DNA of 64,000 nucleotides from Pyruvatibacter sp. HU-CL02332 (GTDB lineage: Bacteria > Pseudomonadota > Alphaproteobacteria > CGMCC-115125): assembly GCF_040362765.1 (NCBI RefSeq), contig NZ_BAABWK010000001.1:1341501-1405500 (forward strand). Reading direction: 5' to 3'. The notes below the pieces were generated by a model. It ran no database searches, was not told the origin of the DNA, and saw nothing but the letters and a program-made list of their open reading frames with translations. This document shows, one piece after another, positions 42,717 through 51,540 of this stretch; positions within the stretch are counted from its first letter, which is position 1; each line of letters starts with the position of its first letter. The translations under genes and the position numbers were made by a program.

Positions 42717-43405
42717 GCCCTCGGCAGCATGAAAAGCGGATCATCCGCTTCCACCTTGGCAATAAGGCCCTGAACATCCGGCAGGCCGATGCGCCCATAT
42801 CCAAGCTCGACCATCCCGTCCTGCTCGAGACGCTTGAGCGCCTTGCCCGTGGCAACGCGCGACACCCCCAGCGTCACCGCAAGATCCTCCTGACGGCACT
42901 CCACCGTATCCGCGGGTGCCTTGGGATCGACCGATGTCAGCAGCAACTGCGCAATCCTGATGGGCAGTGTCAGGCGACGCTGGGCATCCAGGAATTCCAG
43001 AAGTTCGTGATTGCGTAACAGGGCGATGGTCAGCAGGGCATGCGCGAAGGCCGGCTCCTCATCCATCAACCGGGTGGCAAGCGACCCTTTGATGAACGTG
43101 ATCGTCGTCTCCCCCTGCGACCACAGCGTGTGCGTATGAGGCAGGTCGGCCATCACGGTGAATTCGCCAAATGTCTCCCCGGGGCGCAGCAGTGCGGACA
43201 CCAAAAACGAGCCGTCGGCCCCTGCATTGCCCGCCACGATCTGCCCCGAGGTCAGAACGGAAATACCCTGCCGGTCATCGCCGCGCTGCTGAATGATCTG
43301 GCCATCCTTGAAACCACGTGACGTCCCGGTGGCGAGCACCCGGTCCAGAACCGGCTGCGGCAGCAGGTCATAGAGCGTTCTGGTCTTGGCCCGCAGCACC
43401 CGCAT
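42713..43405 (-). CDS. Crp/Fnr-family transcriptional regulator
   Basis: Regulator of 230 residues with an N-terminal cyclic-nucleotide-type beta-roll (RPGETFGEFTVMADLPHTHTL) and a C-terminal helix-turn-helix (CRQEDLAVTLGVSRVATGKALKRLEQDG). The four Fe-S cysteines of Fnr are absent. The effector could be cAMP-like or a small metabolite. A palindrome upstream may be its autoregulatory site. Divergent from the GST gene at 43528. Confidence 0.9.
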   Translation of the reverse strand: MRVLRAKTRTLYDLLPQPVLDRVLATGTSRGFKDGQIIQQRGDDRQGISVLTSGQIVAGNAGADGSFLVSALLRPGETFGEFTVMADLPHTHTLWSQGETTITFIKGSLATRLMDEEPAFAHALLTIALLRNHELLEFLDAQRRLTLPIRIAQLLLTSVDPKAPADTVECRQEDLAVTLGVSRVATGKALKRLEQDGMVELGYGRIGLPDVQGLIAKVEADDPLFMLPRA

Positions 43406-43430
43406 GGCGGCCTCCCGACAATCTGCCTCA

Positions 43431-43449
43431 AATGTAACTTGTTAGCATT
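43431..43449. promoter_or_regulatory. Crp/Fnr-type operator candidate
   Basis: AATGTAAC-TT-GTTAGCATT, an inverted repeat with one bulged base, 26 bases upstream of the regulator start. Position suits autorepression; it is also about 80 bases upstream of the divergent GST gene. Confidence 0.4.
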
Positions 43450-43527
43450 CTAGGCCACATGACCCCGCTACTGTCAAAATACGGCAACTACAAAACAAGC
43501 CCACAAAACAAACGATGAGGGACGACA

Positions 43528-44610
43528 ATGATCAAGGTCTGGGGCATTTCAGTTTCCTACTACACCGGCAAACTTGAGGCGTATCTTCGCTACAAGGGCG
43601 TTCCCTATGTGATGGACAACCCGTTTGCCTGCCAGGACCACATCAAGGAAAAGGCCGGCGCCGTTCAGGTTCCAATTATTGAGCGCGAAGACGGAAGCTT
43701 CCTCTCAGACAGCACGCCGACCATCCAGCTCATGGAACAGGAGTTCGTGGACAGCGGAGAGACAGACCGGATGGTCTTTCCAACCGATCCGGTGGTGCGG
43801 TTCATTGCATTGCTGATTGAGGACTATGCCGACGAATGGCTCTGGCGCTCCGCCATGAGCTACCGCTGGAGCAACGAGAATGATCGCGAACTGCTGACCA
43901 GCATTCTGACCGATGAGCTCACCAACCACGTCAAGGCACCGCGGTTCATCCGCCGTCGCATGGTCAAGAAACGGCAGCTCGCCCGGTATGTGGCTGGCGA
44001 CGGCGTGACTGAGACAACGAGAGCGCATGTGGATGAAACATTCCTCAATGCCATGCGTGTCATGCTGTCCATGCTGGAAAACCGCCCCTACCTGCTGGGC
44101 GACACCCCCTCCATTGCAGACATCGGCATGATGGGCCCCATGCTCCGTCACTACAGTCAGGACCCCACGCCCTCCACCATCATGCGCAATGAGTGGCCAG
44201 CCATCACTGAATGGGTGGCCCGGGTCTGGAATGCGCGGGCAACCGCGGGTGAGACATCCCTGCTGGATCACGTCCCCGATGATGCAGCCCCGATGCTGCG
44301 CGAGATCGCCCAGACCCATCTGGTTCAGCACCGCGAAAACGCCCGCGCCTTTTCAGCTGGGCAAAGCCGTTTCGAAATGACCGTGCAGGGGTGCCACTAC
44401 AAGAACCTTCCCGTCACCCAATACAGGGTCTATTGCCTCGAACGCCTGCGCGAGGAATTTGATGATCTGAGCGATGAGCACAAAGCCAAGGTCAAAGCAC
44501 TGCTGCCCTATGAAGGCTGCGACCTGATCTGGGATCACACGGTGCAGGCAAAGTCTGGTCACGATGTGGAGCGCAAAGCCCCCTTCGCCCACGGCATCAA
44601 CGTCGTCTAA
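43528..44610 (+). CDS. Glutathione S-transferase with C-terminal extension
   Basis: GST-like protein of 360 residues. The N-terminal thioredoxin-like domain is residues 1-80 (VSYYTGKLEAYLRYKG, VPIIERED with the cis-Pro) and the helical C-terminal domain runs to about 235 (PYLLGDTPSIADIGMMGPM). About 125 more residues follow, including NLPVTQYRVYCLERLREEF, with no assigned fold. It may conjugate or isomerise hydrophobic electrophiles; the extension is unusual. Confidence 0.85.
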   Translation: MIKVWGISVSYYTGKLEAYLRYKGVPYVMDNPFACQDHIKEKAGAVQVPIIEREDGSFLSDSTPTIQLMEQEFVDSGETDRMVFPTDPVVRFIALLIEDYADEWLWRSAMSYRWSNENDRELLTSILTDELTNHVKAPRFIRRRMVKKRQLARYVAGDGVTETTRAHVDETFLNAMRVMLSMLENRPYLLGDTPSIADIGMMGPMLRHYSQDPTPSTIMRNEWPAITEWVARVWNARATAGETSLLDHVPDDAAPMLREIAQTHLVQHRENARAFSAGQSRFEMTVQGCHYKNLPVTQYRVYCLERLREEFDDLSDEHKAKVKALLPYEGCDLIWDHTVQAKSGHDVERKAPFAHGINVV

Positions 44611-44625
44611 CCCGAAAGCTTCATT

Positions 44626-44654
44626 GGCAGGCAATGCACTTGGCATTGCTTGCC
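44626..44654. other. Hairpin between the two GST genes
   Basis: GGCA-G-GCAATGC pairs with GCATTGC-T-TGCC, a 12-base stem with one G-U pair and a 5-base loop. It lies between two same-strand GST genes, with no T-tract; it may be an mRNA stability element or attenuator. Confidence 0.55.
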
Positions 44655-44706
44655 ACTCCCCCGCCCGCCACTATGCGCGCAACCATTACAAATATGGATT
44701 GCACAC

Positions 44707-45432
44707 ATGACCGCGCCAATCACCCTCTACACGGGCCCCACGCCTAACGGCCGCAAGGTCTCCATCGCGCTCGAGGAAATGGGCCTGCCCTACACCCTCG
44801 AATATGTGGACATTCTCGAGGGGGACCAACACACCCCGGCCTTCCGCGCCCTCAACCCCAACAACAAGTTCCCCGTCATCATTGACCCGGACGGGCCAGA
44901 CGGCGAAGAAATCGTTTTGTGGGAGTCCGGCGCCATCCTCTGGTACCTCGCAGAGAAGACCGGCCAGTTCCTGCCCGTCTCCGGCAAGGCCCGGCACCTT
45001 GCTCATCAGTGGCTGATGTTTCAGATGGCCAGCGTCGGCCCGATGTTCGGCCAGTTCGCGCATTTCTTCTTCTACGCCAAGGAGAAACACCCCTACTCCA
45101 TCGAGCGGTATCAGTCAGAGATGCGCCGCCTGCTGGACGTCATGGAGGAACACCTCTCCACATCCACCTGGTTTGCTGGGGACGATTACACCATCGCCGA
45201 TATGGCGGTCCTGCCCTGGGTCGAAGGAACAGTGGACATACCCGGCATTGAGAACGTCGACAGCCTGCGCGCCTGGGTGCATCGCATGAAGGATCGACCC
45301 GCCGTTATCAAGGGGCTGGATGTTGCACGCGAAAAAGTCCGCAAGGAGACCGTTGAAGGCGGCATGAAAGACCTCAACGACACGCACCGCTCACAGTTGT
45401 TTGGTGAAGCGCAGTACACCCGACAGAAATAA
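44707..45432 (+). CDS. Glutathione S-transferase (Ure2-like)
   Basis: GST of 241 residues resembling the Ure2p/YfcG group. N-terminal domain TLYTGPTPNGRKVSIALEE, FPVIIDPDGPD with cis-Pro; C-terminal TWFAGDDYTIADMAVLPWV. The YfcG group acts as a disulfide reductase or GSH transferase. ATG 44707 begins the conserved part. It may be co-transcribed with the larger GST upstream, but the hairpin between them could weaken this. Confidence 0.88.
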   Translation: MTAPITLYTGPTPNGRKVSIALEEMGLPYTLEYVDILEGDQHTPAFRALNPNNKFPVIIDPDGPDGEEIVLWESGAILWYLAEKTGQFLPVSGKARHLAHQWLMFQMASVGPMFGQFAHFFFYAKEKHPYSIERYQSEMRRLLDVMEEHLSTSTWFAGDDYTIADMAVLPWVEGTVDIPGIENVDSLRAWVHRMKDRPAVIKGLDVAREKVRKETVEGGMKDLNDTHRSQLFGEAQYTRQK

Positions 45433-45471
45433 TCCGTCTCCGGATAATCAGGGAGGCAACGACGTGGCTGT

Positions 45472-46056
45472 CTAGGCAGGCACCCGATCCCCCATCGCAG
45501 CGCGCAGGGTCTTGGCGCTGCGTGCCAGCGATGACGTGAAGATGGCTGCATCGTCAAAGGCATGCGCCATCAACAGGCCACCCTGTATATCCACCATGCA
45601 GGCCATGGCCTGGACCTTGCTCTCCTTGGCCGACAGGCCACCGCGCTTTAGACAGCCCGCCAGCGTCTCCACCCATCGTGAAAAATAGCTGACGATTTCA
45701 GCGTCAAACGCCGTGCGCACGTCATAAAGCGAGAATGCGCCCAACAGGCACAGCCTGCGGCCGGAGCGAAAATAGTCATCCACCTGCACGAACATCTGAT
45801 CCACCGCCTCCATTGGATCAGTTTTTGAGGCAAGCACACCAAACACATTGTCCTCAAACCATCCATGCACATGGGCAAGGACGGCACGCGTCATGTCTTC
45901 TTTGCCATTGGGAAAGTGATTATAGAGACTGCCCTTGCCCAGCCCGGTCGCAGCGGTGATCTGCCCATAGGACGTGCCGTGGTAGCCGTGCTCCCGAAAG
46001 AGTTCACCAATCGCCACAACGGCCTGCGCACGATCCATTCTGGATGCCACTGACAA
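45472..46056 (-). CDS. TetR-family repressor (DUF1348 cassette)
   Basis: TetR regulator of 194 residues: HTH ALVAIGELFREHGYHGTSY-type with TAATGLGKGSLYNHF, then a ligand domain with QAMACMVDIQGGLLMAHAF. It lies 18 bases downstream of the DUF1348 gene on the same strand and is probably co-transcribed with it. The palindrome upstream of that gene is its likely target. Confidence 0.87.
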   Translation of the reverse strand: MSVASRMDRAQAVVAIGELFREHGYHGTSYGQITAATGLGKGSLYNHFPNGKEDMTRAVLAHVHGWFEDNVFGVLASKTDPMEAVDQMFVQVDDYFRSGRRLCLLGAFSLYDVRTAFDAEIVSYFSRWVETLAGCLKRGGLSAKESKVQAMACMVDIQGGLLMAHAFDDAAIFTSSLARSAKTLRAAMGDRVPA

Positions 46057-46074
46057 CTCCCCGCTGGCTAACGT

Positions 46075-46557
46075 CTAAAGACCCAGTTCCGTTAGGCCGG
46101 GATAGTCTTCCGGCCGCGGACCCGCCTCCCACAGAAACTTTCGGTCAGACGGGTCAATCAGAACATCATTGATGCTTGCTTCGCGCCGCTGCATGTGGCC
46201 GCTGGGAGCAAAGGCCCATTGTTCGTTCCCGTAGGAGCGATACCACTGCCCCGCCGCATCATGCCATTCATACTGGAACCGCACGGCAATGTGGTGGTCA
46301 TGAAAAGCCCACAGCTCCTTGATCAGGCGATAGTCCAGTTCACGCTCCCACTTACGGGTAAGAAACGCTTCAATCTCGCTATGGCCCTGCAGAAAGTCAG
46401 ACCGGTTTCGCCACACACTGTCCGGCGTGTAGGCCAGCACCACTTTGGACGGGTCGCGCGTATTCCAGGCGTTTTCCGCCATGCGGGCCTTTTGAGCAGC
46501 CGTTTCCGCCGTAAAGGGGGGAAGCGGCGGGCGATCCTGCACCGAGCTATCTGTCAT
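46075..46557 (-). CDS. DUF1348 family nuclear-transport-factor-2-like protein
   Basis: NTF2-like protein of 160 residues, DUF1348 family. The core has [22 protein letters not shown] and the [20 protein letters not shown] block. These proteins are cone-shaped with a hydrophobic pocket and include isomerases and dehydratases; the role of this subgroup is unknown. First gene of a unit with the TetR regulator; operator candidate 21 bases upstream. Confidence 0.88.
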   Translation of the reverse strand: MTDSSVQDRPPLPPFTAETAAQKARMAENAWNTRDPSKVVLAYTPDSVWRNRSDFLQGHSEIEAFLTRKWERELDYRLIKELWAFHDHHIAVRFQYEWHDAAGQWYRSYGNEQWAFAPSGHMQRREASINDVLIDPSDRKFLWEAGPRPEDYPGLTELGL

Positions 46558-46578
46558 TCTGTTACCTACTCAACATAT

Positions 46579-46596
46579 TTGTACCGATTGGTACAA
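46579..46596. promoter_or_regulatory. TetR operator candidate TTGTACC-N4-GGTACAA
   Basis: Perfect 7-base arms around GATT, 21 bases upstream of the DUF1348 gene start. Its form is common among TetR-family sites. Confidence 0.7.
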
Positions 46597-46662
46597 CATA
46601 GGCAGAGCGCACGCCCACATCAAGACCGCCCTTGAAAACACCCCCTCACCCCCCTAGCTAAT

Positions 46663-46675
46663 TGACCAGCGGTCA
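46663..46675. promoter_or_regulatory. Palindrome TGACC-AGC-GGTCA upstream of the NAD-reductase
   Basis: Perfect 5-base arms, 58 bases upstream of the 46734 start. It could be the site of a neighbouring TetR regulator controlling the reductase. Confidence 0.45.
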
Positions 46676-46733
46676 TTAATATGATCGGCGGCAGGTACCA
46701 AGCTGTGACACTGGCTCAAGGGGAGTGATGGAT

Positions 46734-47774
46734 ATGTCTGACCAGATCAACAAAGATGCGCCGGTTCTTGTGACGGGCGCCTCGGGCTACATCGCCCAGC
46801 AGGTGATCCTGTTGCTGCTGGACAAAGGCTATAAAGTCCGCGGCACCATCCGCTCCCTGGACAAGGGCCCGGCCCTCAAAAGCCTGCTGGCAACCCAGGA
46901 CCCGCGCGCCGCAGACATTGAGCTGTTTGCTGCCGACCTCACATCGGACGCGGGCTGGGACGACGCGGTCGCAGGCTGCACCTATGTGCACCACATTGCG
47001 TCCCCCATTCCGCCGGAACTTCCCAAGGACCCCAACGAGCTGATCGTTCCTGCCCGCGACGGCGCGCTGCGTGCCCTCAAGGCCTCAAAGGCTGCGGGCG
47101 TCAAACGCGTGATCATGACCTCGTCTGTCGCATCCGTCGCCTACGGATATGACGACCAGCCGGAAGTCCTAACAGAGGAAGACTGGTCCAACCCGGACAA
47201 CCTCAAGGACAACACGGCCTACACGCGCTCCAAGACCATCGCTGAAAAAGCCGCCTGGGAATATCTCTCAGGTCCAGGCCAGGGCCTTGAGCTAGTTACC
47301 GTCAATCCCTCTGCTGTGCTCGGACCAGTTCTGAACGGCGACTTCTCAGCTTCCGTTGAAATCCTCACCCAGCTGATGGGTGGCAAACTGCCTGCAACAC
47401 CAAAAGTCGGCTTCCAGATCGTTGACGTGCGCGACGTAGCGGCAACCCATGTGGCGGCCATGGAAACACCCGGCGCTGCGGGCCACCGCTTCATTGCCGC
47501 GAATGACTTCTACTGGTTTGAGGACATCGCCAAACTGCTGCGCGACGCGTTCCCGGCCCAGAAGAAGAAGATCCCGACCCGCAAGCTGCCGAGTTTCCTG
47601 CTCCGCCTGCTGTCAATCTTCAACCCGGTCATGAAACAGGTCGTGCCCGAGCTCGACAAGAAGCGCTTCGTCTCCAACGACAAAGCCCAGTCCATGCTCG
47701 GTGTCACCTTCCGCCCCGGCAAGGACGCCATCCTCGACGGCGCGCAGTCCCTCATCGACCACAAGGTGGTCTGA
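46734..47774 (+). CDS. NAD-dependent epimerase/dehydratase-type reductase
   Basis: Extended SDR of 346 residues, resembling dihydroflavonol/cinnamoyl reductases and aldehyde reductases. NAD(P) site VLVTGASGYIAQQVI, active-site YTRSKTIAEKAAW (Tyr and Lys) and the VNPSAVLGPVL substrate loop. AAGGGGAG is 8 bases before ATG 46734, making it the better start than 46725/46728. Substrate probably an aldehyde or ketone. Confidence 0.88.
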   Translation: MSDQINKDAPVLVTGASGYIAQQVILLLLDKGYKVRGTIRSLDKGPALKSLLATQDPRAADIELFAADLTSDAGWDDAVAGCTYVHHIASPIPPELPKDPNELIVPARDGALRALKASKAAGVKRVIMTSSVASVAYGYDDQPEVLTEEDWSNPDNLKDNTAYTRSKTIAEKAAWEYLSGPGQGLELVTVNPSAVLGPVLNGDFSASVEILTQLMGGKLPATPKVGFQIVDVRDVAATHVAAMETPGAAGHRFIAANDFYWFEDIAKLLRDAFPAQKKKIPTRKLPSFLLRLLSIFNPVMKQVVPELDKKRFVSNDKAQSMLGVTFRPGKDAILDGAQSLIDHKVV

Positions 47775-47804
47775 CGCCCTTACGCGCAAAGCACTCACGC
47801 ACAA

Positions 47805-47848
47805 GGAACGTACCCGCCTAATCCCGGCGGGTGCGTTCCAGGCGTTTT
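47805..47848 (+). terminator. Terminator overlapping the convergent gene
   Basis: 14-base stem GGAACGTACCCGCC/GGCGGGTGCGTTCC (one U-G pair), a 7-base loop and, 4 bases on, TTTTT. It ends plus-strand transcription of the reductase gene but lies across the last codons of the XRE-2TM gene on the minus strand. Confidence 0.75.
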
Positions 47849-48309
47849 TCAATCTCACGCTTTTCCCAGTCCGGGCTGAACAGCGACATCACTTCAAAGA
47901 CCGACAGGCCGTGCGCGGCCACACCAACGCCCCAGCCGAGCATCGGCCAGATAAACCACGGCGTGCTGATGCCGGTGAACAGGTTGATGATGAACAACCC
48001 GAAAATCACAACCGCATAGGTCGCTGCATGGCTGTAAAAGGCCTTCAGATCGCGCACATAGCGGATCGCCCGGCGTTCTTCTTTCGACAGTTCGTTGGGT
48101 GTGTACATGGGAGCCTCCGTTGACAGGGTGGGAACATCCACCTCGAAGACCGCAGCCAGCGCTGTAAGAGTTTCCAGGCTCGCCTTGTCGCCCCGCTCGA
48201 GCCGCTGAATGGTGCGCACGCTCAATCCACTGACTTCCGCCAGTGTCTCCTGCGACCATCCCTTGTCGATCCGTAGCTTGCGAATAAGCACCTGAACTCT
48301 CTCCATCAT
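47818..48309 (-). CDS. XRE helix-turn-helix fused to a 2TM domain
   Basis: Protein of 163 residues with an N-terminal XRE HTH (MERVQVLIRKLRIDKGWSQE, SGLSVRTIQRLERGDKASLE; in two parts) and a C-terminal pair of transmembrane helices (SHAATYAVVIFGLFIINLF; MLGWGVGVAAHGLSVFEVM) of the 2TM-domain type. A DNA-binding domain tied to the membrane would let regulation respond to membrane state. The C-terminal helix ends in a charged tail (EKREIEKRLERTRRD). No regulated partner is obvious next to it. Confidence 0.85.
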   Translation of the reverse strand: MMERVQVLIRKLRIDKGWSQETLAEVSGLSVRTIQRLERGDKASLETLTALAAVFEVDVPTLSTEAPMYTPNELSKEERRAIRYVRDLKAFYSHAATYAVVIFGLFIINLFTGISTPWFIWPMLGWGVGVAAHGLSVFEVMSLFSPDWEKREIEKRLERTRRD

Positions 48310-48404
48310 GTGTCGGTTGCGGTGCCGCCAATCTGTGAATTCTCACAGACCATCGCCACGTCACCACCCCGTCACCAACCTGACAGCGCCGCGTCACACA
48401 CCCG

Positions 48405-48433
48405 AAAACCCGCAGAAAATAGGAGTTTCTGCG
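48405..48433 (-). terminator. Terminator after the first acyl-CoA dehydrogenase
   Basis: CGCAGAAA/TTTCTGCG stem with a 7-base loop directly after the stop at 48434; read on the minus strand it is followed by GG then TTTT. Confidence 0.75.
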
Positions 48434-49630
48434 CTAGAGGCCCAACACCCGCTTGGCAATGATGTTTTTCTGGATCTCATTGGTGCCGCCATAAATCGAC
48501 TGTGCCCGACCCGCAAAATACGAGGACACCGATGGCGGCGCGTAGCTCGTCAGGGCATCCTGAGACCAGTCAGGGGACGCACAATCGGGACTGCCGATCT
48601 GGGCCGCCCGGCCACAGGCTTCCACCATCAGCTCGGTGATCCGTTGATGGGTTTCCGTCGCCAGAATTTTGACCGTGGACGCCTCATTGCCCGGTGACCC
48701 GCCTTCCGCCACCGACGACAGAATGCGCAGCACGGTTGTCTCCAACCCGTCCACGCGCATTTCCGTGTCAGCTATCTTCAGCTTGAACACTTCATCATCA
48801 TAGAGCGCTTCATTGCCGCCCATGGGCGCTGCCTTGGCAATCTCCTTGAGGTCGGACAGCATCTTCCGCTTGGCGCCGATGCGCGCATAGGACGTGCGCT
48901 CATTGCCCAGAAGGTAGGTCGAGTATTCCCAGCCCTTGCCTTCTTCGCCGATCATGTAATCTACCGGCACACGCACATCTTCAAACACCACCTGATTGAG
49001 ATAGTGCTTGCCGTCAATGCCGATGATCGGCACCAGCGTCACGCCTTCGCGGGTCATTTCACAGCACACAAAGCTGATGCCCTGCTGCTTGCGTTCGCCC
49101 TTGGAGGTCCGCGCCAGCAGAAAAATCCAGTCCGCATGTTGCGCAGCCGACGTCCAGATCTTCGTGCCATTGAGCACAAACTCATCGCCATCGCGCACGG
49201 CGGAAAACTGTAGCGACGCGAGGTCAGACCCCGAGCCCGGCTCGCTGTAGCCCTGCGCCCAGCCCATTTCGCCGGAGCGGGTGGGTCCAAGCCATTTTTC
49301 CTTCTGCTCGTCGCTGCCGAAATTGAAGATCACCGGCCCCACATAGATGACACCCATGGGCGTCACGGTCGGCGCACCGGCGCGCTCAAGCTCTTCATCA
49401 AAGATGTATTGCTCCTCGATGGTCCAGCCCGGCCCGCCGAACTCCTGCGGCCAGGCAGATGCCAGCCAGCCTTTGGCACCCAAGGCCATTTCGGCCTTAC
49501 GGACTTCCGGCGTGCTCAGCGAATAGCCGGAACGCACCTTGTCCAGAATGTCCTGCGGGTAGTCATTGGCAAAGAAGCTGCGTACTTCCTGCCGAAACGG
49601 CTCAAGGTCCGCGCTGAAGCTCATATCCAT
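48434..49630 (-). CDS. Acyl-CoA dehydrogenase family protein
   Basis: FAD-dependent acyl-CoA dehydrogenase of 398 residues with the family's N-terminal, middle and C-terminal domains. Typical landmarks: EFGGPGWTIEEQ, GYSEPGSGSDLASL (FAD loop), and IYGGTNEIQKNIIAKRVLGL at the end. The C-terminal helical domain has QRITELMVEACGRAAQIG. It resembles the FadE-like enzymes that act on steroid or long branched side-chain CoAs. Own terminator; DUF3237 gene upstream on the same strand may be co-transcribed. Confidence 0.9.
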   Translation of the reverse strand: MDMSFSADLEPFRQEVRSFFANDYPQDILDKVRSGYSLSTPEVRKAEMALGAKGWLASAWPQEFGGPGWTIEEQYIFDEELERAGAPTVTPMGVIYVGPVIFNFGSDEQKEKWLGPTRSGEMGWAQGYSEPGSGSDLASLQFSAVRDGDEFVLNGTKIWTSAAQHADWIFLLARTSKGERKQQGISFVCCEMTREGVTLVPIIGIDGKHYLNQVVFEDVRVPVDYMIGEEGKGWEYSTYLLGNERTSYARIGAKRKMLSDLKEIAKAAPMGGNEALYDDEVFKLKIADTEMRVDGLETTVLRILSSVAEGGSPGNEASTVKILATETHQRITELMVEACGRAAQIGSPDCASPDWSQDALTSYAPPSVSSYFAGRAQSIYGGTNEIQKNIIAKRVLGL

Positions 49631-49692
49631 GGGGTCGTCTCCCGAATAGCCGGGCCTCGCTTGCTCGCAAGGCCCTCAATATCTGTTCGGGT

Positions 49693-50166
49693 CTACTTTA
49701 CCGCATGTACCTCATAAATCACGCCACCATCTCCGGTCCGGCCCTTGCCGACCGCCACTACGTGATTGAGCCATAGATATCGCTCATCTCCGGTTTCAAA
49801 CAGCGGATTCGTTCGGAAATAGTACCGCTCCGCGCCGGCCACATCGTCCGGCTTGGCAAAATCCAGCGCATACTCATAATCACCGTCCAAAGCCAGCATT
49901 CGGCCGAAATAGGTCATGTAGATGATTGCCCCGTCATCCATCTCCAGACTGAGACGAACATCCAGCGCACCGGATCCATCGCCGCGCACCATGGCCCAAT
50001 CACCACCGGCGTTCGGCACCACGCGCCCCTCCATGCGCGGGCCTTCAACAGTACCTTGCGTACCAATGCAGATCATCCGCATTCCGTTAGGCGTGACGCC
50101 ACTGGTGACGGGGGCTGCAAGTTTCACGCGCAGTTCAAACAGGAATTCAGTTTCAAGTGTTGGCAT
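49693..50166 (-). CDS. DUF3237 family protein
   Basis: Protein of 157 residues with the DUF3237 lipocalin-like barrel: LFELRVKLAAPVTSG, MRMICIGTQGTVEGPRMEG, YFRTNPLFETGDERYLWLN. A single-domain soluble protein often found near aromatic or terpenoid catabolism genes. ATG 50166 begins the conserved region. Function unknown; proximity to the acyl-CoA dehydrogenase suggests a catabolic role. Confidence 0.87.
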   Translation of the reverse strand: MPTLETEFLFELRVKLAAPVTSGVTPNGMRMICIGTQGTVEGPRMEGRVVPNAGGDWAMVRGDGSGALDVRLSLEMDDGAIIYMTYFGRMLALDGDYEYALDFAKPDDVAGAERYYFRTNPLFETGDERYLWLNHVVAVGKGRTGDGGVIYEVHAVK

Positions 50167-50322
50167 GGGCTGGCCTTTCAAGCAGGTGTTGAGGTCGTTC
50201 AGCCTACGCATGTGCGATGTTCAGCCCGCATAGCCGGGCAGATGATCATGTCCGATTTCGACCAGCGCATTTCCCGCCAGTGCGATAGTCTTGGACATCG
50301 CCATCAACTGCCCGAGACCCCC

Positions 50323-50847
50323 ATGCACATTCTCAAACGCGAGTTGCGCTACACCTATATTCCAAGCCCCATCGGCGACCTGCTGGTGGCCGGTGATGCA
50401 GATAGTCTGCACCTCATCAGCTTCCCTACCGGCAGCAAGACGATCCGCCATGCTGAGCACTGGCAGCAGGATGATGGTGGGTTCAGGAAAGTCGCAAAAC
50501 AGCTGGACGCCTATTTCGCAGGTGACCTGACAGAGTTTGATTTGCCGCTAACCCTCGACGGCACTGACTTCCAGAACCAGATATGGCGCAACCTTGCCAC
50601 CATTCCTTATGGCCAGACCGCTTCTTATGGAGAGATGGCAAAGAAGGCCGGTCGACCAAAAGCAAGCCGCGCGGTCGGTGCCGCCAATGGGGCCAACCCG
50701 TTGCCCATCGTCCTGCCCTGCCACCGTGTCATTGGGTCAACAGGGGCACTGACAGGCTTTGGCGGCGGCATGGAGGCCAAGAAGTTTCTACTGAAGCTGG
50801 AAGGCGCACTGCCGGACTCACCGGCCCAGCCTTCGCTGTTCCAGTAA
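50323..50847 (+). CDS. ogt: Methylated-DNA-protein cysteine methyltransferase
   Basis: Suicide DNA repair protein, 174 residues, that takes O6-alkyl groups from guanine onto its own Cys. The PCHRV motif is complete (VLPCHRVIGSTGALTGF), as is the DNA-binding helix (ASRAVGAANGANP). An in-frame upstream extension to 50056 has no domain, and ATG 50323 begins just before the conserved YTYIPSPIGDLLVAG. The Ada AraC-like domain is absent, so it is Ogt-like. Confidence 0.92.
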   Translation: MHILKRELRYTYIPSPIGDLLVAGDADSLHLISFPTGSKTIRHAEHWQQDDGGFRKVAKQLDAYFAGDLTEFDLPLTLDGTDFQNQIWRNLATIPYGQTASYGEMAKKAGRPKASRAVGAANGANPLPIVLPCHRVIGSTGALTGFGGGMEAKKFLLKLEGALPDSPAQPSLFQ

Positions 50848-50866
50848 GCACCACATGCACTGGTGG

Positions 50867-51478
50867 CTACTTGCCGTAAATCGCCGCGTTCCAGATCTCT
50901 GCTGACACCTTGCCGATCACCGCAGGATCATCAGGCTCTTCGCGCATCAGATTGTCATTCGCCAGCGCATTGTTCATCAGGATGAGGCTGCGGGCTGTCA
51001 GGTCGGGGTTTTCGACTTTGGATCGCCCAAGCATGATCTGCTGCCGGATGAAGCGTGCGGTCAAATCAATGAAGTAATCAATCACCCGCGACCGCCATTC
51101 GTCATGCACCTTTTCGCTGCTGTTGGAGGCGCGAGCGAGCGCCATCATGCCGGTGCGATGGTTGTCCATGGCCACGAACATTGTCGTGAGGCGGGCATGC
51201 GTATCAGCCCGGTAGTCGTCGGACCCGTCGCCATTGAGCCAGTCATCCACGGTCTCGCGGATGGCACCCTCGAGACGGCCCAGAAAGCCGAGTGCCAGCT
51301 CATCAACACTTTTGAAGTAGTGATAGAACGACGACCGCGTCATGCCCGTGCGCTGCATCACGGCATCCACCGTCAGGGCGTTGAAGTCCATTTCCGTCAG
51401 TGCCGCCTGGGTCGCATCGATAATCTCTTCGCGCGCCATTTCCGGTGTACGGCGAATACGCTGGGCTCTTTCAGACAT
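50867..51478 (-). CDS. TetR-family repressor (Baeyer-Villiger cassette)
   Basis: TetR regulator of 203 residues: HTH in PEMAREEIIDATQAALTEMD and VDAVMQRTGMTRSSFYHYFK; ligand domain includes NHRTGMMALARASNSSEKVH. Divergent from the monooxygenase gene. A perfect 9-base-arm palindrome in the gap is the probable operator, so it likely controls both. Confidence 0.9.
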   Translation of the reverse strand: MSERAQRIRRTPEMAREEIIDATQAALTEMDFNALTVDAVMQRTGMTRSSFYHYFKSVDELALGFLGRLEGAIRETVDDWLNGDGSDDYRADTHARLTTMFVAMDNHRTGMMALARASNSSEKVHDEWRSRVIDYFIDLTARFIRQQIMLGRSKVENPDLTARSLILMNNALANDNLMREEPDDPAVIGKVSAEIWNAAIYGK

Positions 51479-51540
51479 GACGGGCTTTCTGCTGCGTTTG
51501 ATGACTTCTCTTAGCCTGCTTGAGTCTATGCGTGCAATTC

